DNA from: an uncultured Prevotellaceae bacterium
GTDB lineage: Bacteria; Bacteroidota; Bacteroidia; Bacteroidales; Bacteroidaceae
DNA: 7,201 bases
Assembly (NCBI GenBank): GCA_958404085.1
Contig: CATXZX010000085.1
Span: 1 to 7,201 of the forward strand
Direction of reading: 5' to 3'
How positions within the stretch are numbered: position 1 is the stretch's first letter; every line of letters starts with the position of its first letter. The translations under genes and the position numbers were made by a program. Of the stretch, positions 4,707 through 7,201 are shown piece by piece. The notes below the pieces were generated by a model. It was not told the origin of the DNA, did not search any database, and was given only the letters and a program-made list of their open reading frames with translations.

Positions 4707-5498
4707 GTGAGAAAAGACAAATTATTATCAAAGGACTGGTGCGAACTCATTTTTGAAGGTCGCAACAAACAGTATGGCGCCTACGCCATGCGAGCCCGGT
4801 TCGGGACGTGGAACCTTATCGCACTTGCCATCTTGTCTGCCTCGCTGCTACTTTTATTTTTCATTCCTTTTTTTATCACCAGTTATGTACGCTCTTTCGA
4901 AAAAAACGTGCAGGCCGAGGTTACCTCTCTCTCCAAACTTGAACTTCCGGATTTGAAAAAAGATCCGGCGCTGAAAGCCGTTGCCACAACGACCCCCGTA
5001 AAAATGCGAACGCTGAAGAATGCCGTCCGTTTTGTACCCGAAATTACGGAAGAGGGCAACGACGAACTGCTCATTGCAGCAGAAGCGGAACAGACAGAAG
5101 TCCAAGCGAACGAACAGACGCACGATATTCAAGAAGTACAAGACGGCGAGCCCGAAGGCGAGGACCGCACATCGAAATACCCCTCGCCGGTAGAAATCGT
5201 GGAAGAAATGCCGCAATTCCCGGGAGGACTGTCGGCACTGATGAAATGGCTCGACAAAAACATCCGATACCCGGCCGGAGTCCGCCGAAAGCATATCGAA
5301 GGCGAAGTACGGGTCACATTCATCATAGACACCGAAGGAAACGTAAGGGAACCCCAGATAACGAAAAGCATCGACCGCACGCTGGATGACGAAATCCTCC
5401 GGACGGTCCGCAAAATGCCGCCATGGATTCCCGGAAGGGTGAACGGAAAACAAAGCAACGTACGCATCACCATCCCCGTAGTATTTCAACTGAATTAA
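4707..5498 (+). CDS. tonB: TonB family energy transducer, 263 aa, GTG start
   Basis: TonB couples the inner-membrane proton motive force (through ExbB/ExbD) to outer-membrane TonB-dependent transporters. The N-terminus carries the Bacteroidota signature WCELIFEGRNKQYGAYAMR (residues 11-29), then one membrane helix at about 36-58. A periplasmic linker follows that is acidic and Gln/Glu-rich (about 125-160) rather than Pro-rich. The C-terminal TonB domain starts at about 165 (VEEMPQFPGG) and includes IRYP, EGEVRVTFIIDTEG and a closing strand VRITIPVVFQLN. GTG at 4707 is chosen because it is the last start before the conserved signature and no in-frame ATG lies between the promoter and it; the frame continues open far upstream only as antisense of porQ. 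The next gene follows after 10 bases. Confidence 0.9.
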   Translation: MRKDKLLSKDWCELIFEGRNKQYGAYAMRARFGTWNLIALAILSASLLLLFFIPFFITSYVRSFEKNVQAEVTSLSKLELPDLKKDPALKAVATTTPVKMRTLKNAVRFVPEITEEGNDELLIAAEAEQTEVQANEQTHDIQEVQDGEPEGEDRTSKYPSPVEIVEEMPQFPGGLSALMKWLDKNIRYPAGVRRKHIEGEVRVTFIIDTEGNVREPQITKSIDRTLDDEILRTVRKMPPWIPGRVNGKQSNVRITIPVVFQLN

Positions 5499-5508
5499 AC
5501 CTATATAT

Positions 5509-6492
5509 ATGCAAACGAAAACATCAGCCGAACTACTTTCATACGTAAACGGCGCATTGGAAGGCTTGTCCTACCCGACACAGCCCGAAGGATTGTACGA
5601 ACCGGTCCGCTATGTTCTTTCGCTGGGCGGAAAACGTATCCGTCCCGTACTTCTGTTAATGGCCTACAACCTGTATCAGGACAACATAGACAAGGCTCTT
5701 CCGGCCGCCGTGGGTCTGGAAATTTACCATAACTATACGCTGTTGCACGATGACCTGATGGATTCGGCCTCGATGCGCCGCGGAAAACCGACGGTCCACA
5801 AGGTATGGAACCCGAACACGGCCATCCTGTCGGGCGACTCCATGCTGGTCCTGGCATACCAATACATTATCAAAAGCGCCGGCACATGCGGACTCAACCT
5901 GCTGGATTTGTTCACCTGCACGGCGCTGGAAATAGGCGAAGGACAACAGTATGACTTGAATTTCGAGACACGGAACGACGTCACGGAGGCCGAATACATC
6001 GAAATGATCCGCCTGAAAACATCGGTTCTACTGGCTTGCGCACTGAAGATGGGGGCCATTTTGGGAGAATCGCCAGCCAAGGATGCCGACAAACTTTATC
6101 GCTTCGGCGAATCGCTCGGTCTGGCCTTCCAACTGCAGGACGACTACCTCGACGTATACGGCGACCCGGCTATATTCGGCAAGAAGATTGGAGGAGACAT
6201 CCTTTGCAATAAAAAAACATACATGCTGATCAATGCTTACCGACTGGCCGATGAAACACAACGTGCCGAACTGGACCGCTGGATAGCGACCACCGATACA
6301 GACAAAGCCGATGAAAAAATTGCAGCCGTCACAGCCCTCTACAACGAACTGGGCATACCGGCATTGTGCAACGAACGTATTTCGGCATATTTCGGAGAAG
6401 CTCGCCGAAACCTGTCCGAGATTTCCGCTCCGGAACCGCGTAAGCAGGCACTGGAAGGGTTTGCCCTGTCATTGCTGGGCCGCCAGTCGTAA
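5509..6492 (+). CDS. Trans-isoprenyl diphosphate synthase (polyprenyl synthetase family), 327 aa
   Basis: The enzyme condenses allylic diphosphates with isopentenyl diphosphate in the cytoplasm, supplying short-chain isoprenoids for undecaprenyl and quinone synthesis. Motifs in order are GGKRIRP (residues 40-46), the first Asp-rich motif DDLMD (81-85) with RRGKPTVH, KTS (170-172), FQLQDDYLD with the second Asp-rich motif (211-215), and GKKIGGD (224-230). All metal and substrate residues of the family are present. The first Asp-rich motif has no two-residue insertion and there is Tyr76 five residues before it, with Thr77 next, a pattern closer to geranylgeranyl than to typical bacterial farnesyl synthases; product length remains uncertain. 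It sits 10 bases after tonB and 30 bases before tatD, so co-transcription is likely. Confidence 0.93.
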   Translation: MQTKTSAELLSYVNGALEGLSYPTQPEGLYEPVRYVLSLGGKRIRPVLLLMAYNLYQDNIDKALPAAVGLEIYHNYTLLHDDLMDSASMRRGKPTVHKVWNPNTAILSGDSMLVLAYQYIIKSAGTCGLNLLDLFTCTALEIGEGQQYDLNFETRNDVTEAEYIEMIRLKTSVLLACALKMGAILGESPAKDADKLYRFGESLGLAFQLQDDYLDVYGDPAIFGKKIGGDILCNKKTYMLINAYRLADETQRAELDRWIATTDTDKADEKIAAVTALYNELGIPALCNERISAYFGEARRNLSEISAPEPRKQALEGFALSLLGRQS

Positions 6493-6522
6493 CGAGCAGC
6501 CGTCTCACCACTTCCTACAACA

Positions 6523-7201
6523 ATGGGTTTTATAGACACACACACTCATATTTATACCGAAGAGTTCGATACGGACCGCCACGCGGCATGCGAACGCGCA
6601 AAAGCAGCCGGCGCCGACAAACTCTTTCTGCCGAACATCGATCGGGCCTCGCTCGGACCGATGCTGGCCCTGTGCGACGCATATCCAGACCTATGCTACC
6701 CCATGATGGGACTGCATCCGACGGAAATACCCGACGATTTCGAAACCGTACTCCGTGAGATGGAATCGCTTTTGCAGGCCCCCGGCCATCCCTACATAGC
6801 CATCGGCGAGGTGGGACTCGACTTCTATTGGGACGATTCCCACAAAACCGAACAACAGTACGTATTCGAACGCCAGATTGACTGGTCCATCCGTTACGGC
6901 CTTCCTTTGGTTATCCACGCGCGCAGCGCACACCGGGAACTGACAGGCATACTGGACAAATACCGCGACAGCGAATTGAGCGGCGTGTTCCACTGTTTTG
7001 GCGGAACGCTCCAGGAAGCCGAAGAACTGCTTTCGTTCAGCGGCTTCGTACTGGGCATAGGCGGCATACTGACGTTCAAGAAATCGACACTGCCCGATGT
7101 CCTGCACCGTGTTCCGCTTTCGCGTCTGGTGCTGGAGACCGATTCTCCCTACCTGGCCCCTGTTCCCCACCGGGGCAAACGCAACGAAAGCGCCTACATC
7201 C
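6523..7201 (+). CDS. tatD: TatD family metal-dependent hydrolase, 3' end beyond the window
   Basis: TatD proteins are TIM-barrel hydrolases of the amidohydrolase superfamily, reported as metal-dependent DNases. The visible 226 residues hold the full metal-site set: HxH in IDTHTH (His7, His9), Glu96 in GEVGLDFY, His132 in LVIHAR, His157 in FHCFGG and Asp207 in LETDSPYLAP. The family is usually about 255-265 aa, so roughly 30-40 residues are missing at the right edge. The ATG at 6523 puts the HxH close to the N-terminus, as expected. It follows the isoprenyl synthase by 30 bases in the same direction and has no promoter of its own in that gap. Confidence 0.93.
   Translation, partial: MGFIDTHTHIYTEEFDTDRHAACERAKAAGADKLFLPNIDRASLGPMLALCDAYPDLCYPMMGLHPTEIPDDFETVLREMESLLQAPGHPYIAIGEVGLDFYWDDSHKTEQQYVFERQIDWSIRYGLPLVIHARSAHRELTGILDKYRDSELSGVFHCFGGTLQEAEELLSFSGFVLGIGGILTFKKSTLPDVLHRVPLSRLVLETDSPYLAPVPHRGKRNESAYI

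Noticed and set aside
4854..5489. 211-codon open frame on - inside tonB
   Set aside because: It is antisense to a clear TonB coding region and shows Arg/Cys/Phe-rich shadow composition with no recognisable domain.
6691..7170. 159-codon open frame on - inside tatD
   Set aside because: The + strand encodes an unbroken TatD with all metal ligands; the antisense frame is a by-product of GC-rich codon use.

Overview
The window looks like a Bacteroidales (phylum Bacteroidota) chromosome in which an integrated mobile element meets core genome. The evidence is a PorQ-type outer-membrane protein, a TonB with the 'FEGRNKxYGAY' start and 'MPQFPGG' C-terminal domain of this phylum, promoters of the TAnnTTTG (-7) type, little use of Shine-Dalgarno sequences, and a Bacteroidota-type tyrosine recombinase. 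The genus cannot be fixed from the sequence.

Left part (1 to about 3570), mobile element, visibly AT-rich. It holds a possible tail of an upstream gene, three tightly packed small unknown genes on + (68-283, 304-624, 629-895), and a separate two-gene membrane cargo module on + with its own promoter (975-1006). That module is a four-helix membrane protein (1033-1536) overlapping by 4 bases a membrane-anchored protein (1533-2030), whose soluble part resembles the LexA/S24 peptidase fold with Cys where Ser is expected. A long imperfect hairpin (2041-2101) separates the module from a convergent tyrosine recombinase (2167-3420, -). Five 9-bp direct repeats lie at and just upstream of the recombinase start.

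Junction (about 3571). Two bases after the porQ stop an ORF begins with MKKIIVAIDG, the expected start of cytidylate kinase (cmk), which follows porQ in many Bacteroidales. After ten codons it changes to unrelated sequence and stops at codon 26. I infer that the element integrated into the 5' end of cmk. The rest of cmk should lie beyond the left edge of the window at the other end of the element, perhaps with an element-supplied new start.

Right part (3571-7201), core genome, richer in G+C. porQ (-) is divergent from an apparent operon tonB, isoprenyl diphosphate synthase, tatD (+). The two directions share a 126-bp intergenic region with near-overlapping promoters. tatD runs off the right edge. 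The core genes serve outer-membrane transport and secretion (TonB, PorQ), isoprenoid chain synthesis and nucleic-acid/metal-dependent hydrolysis (TatD).
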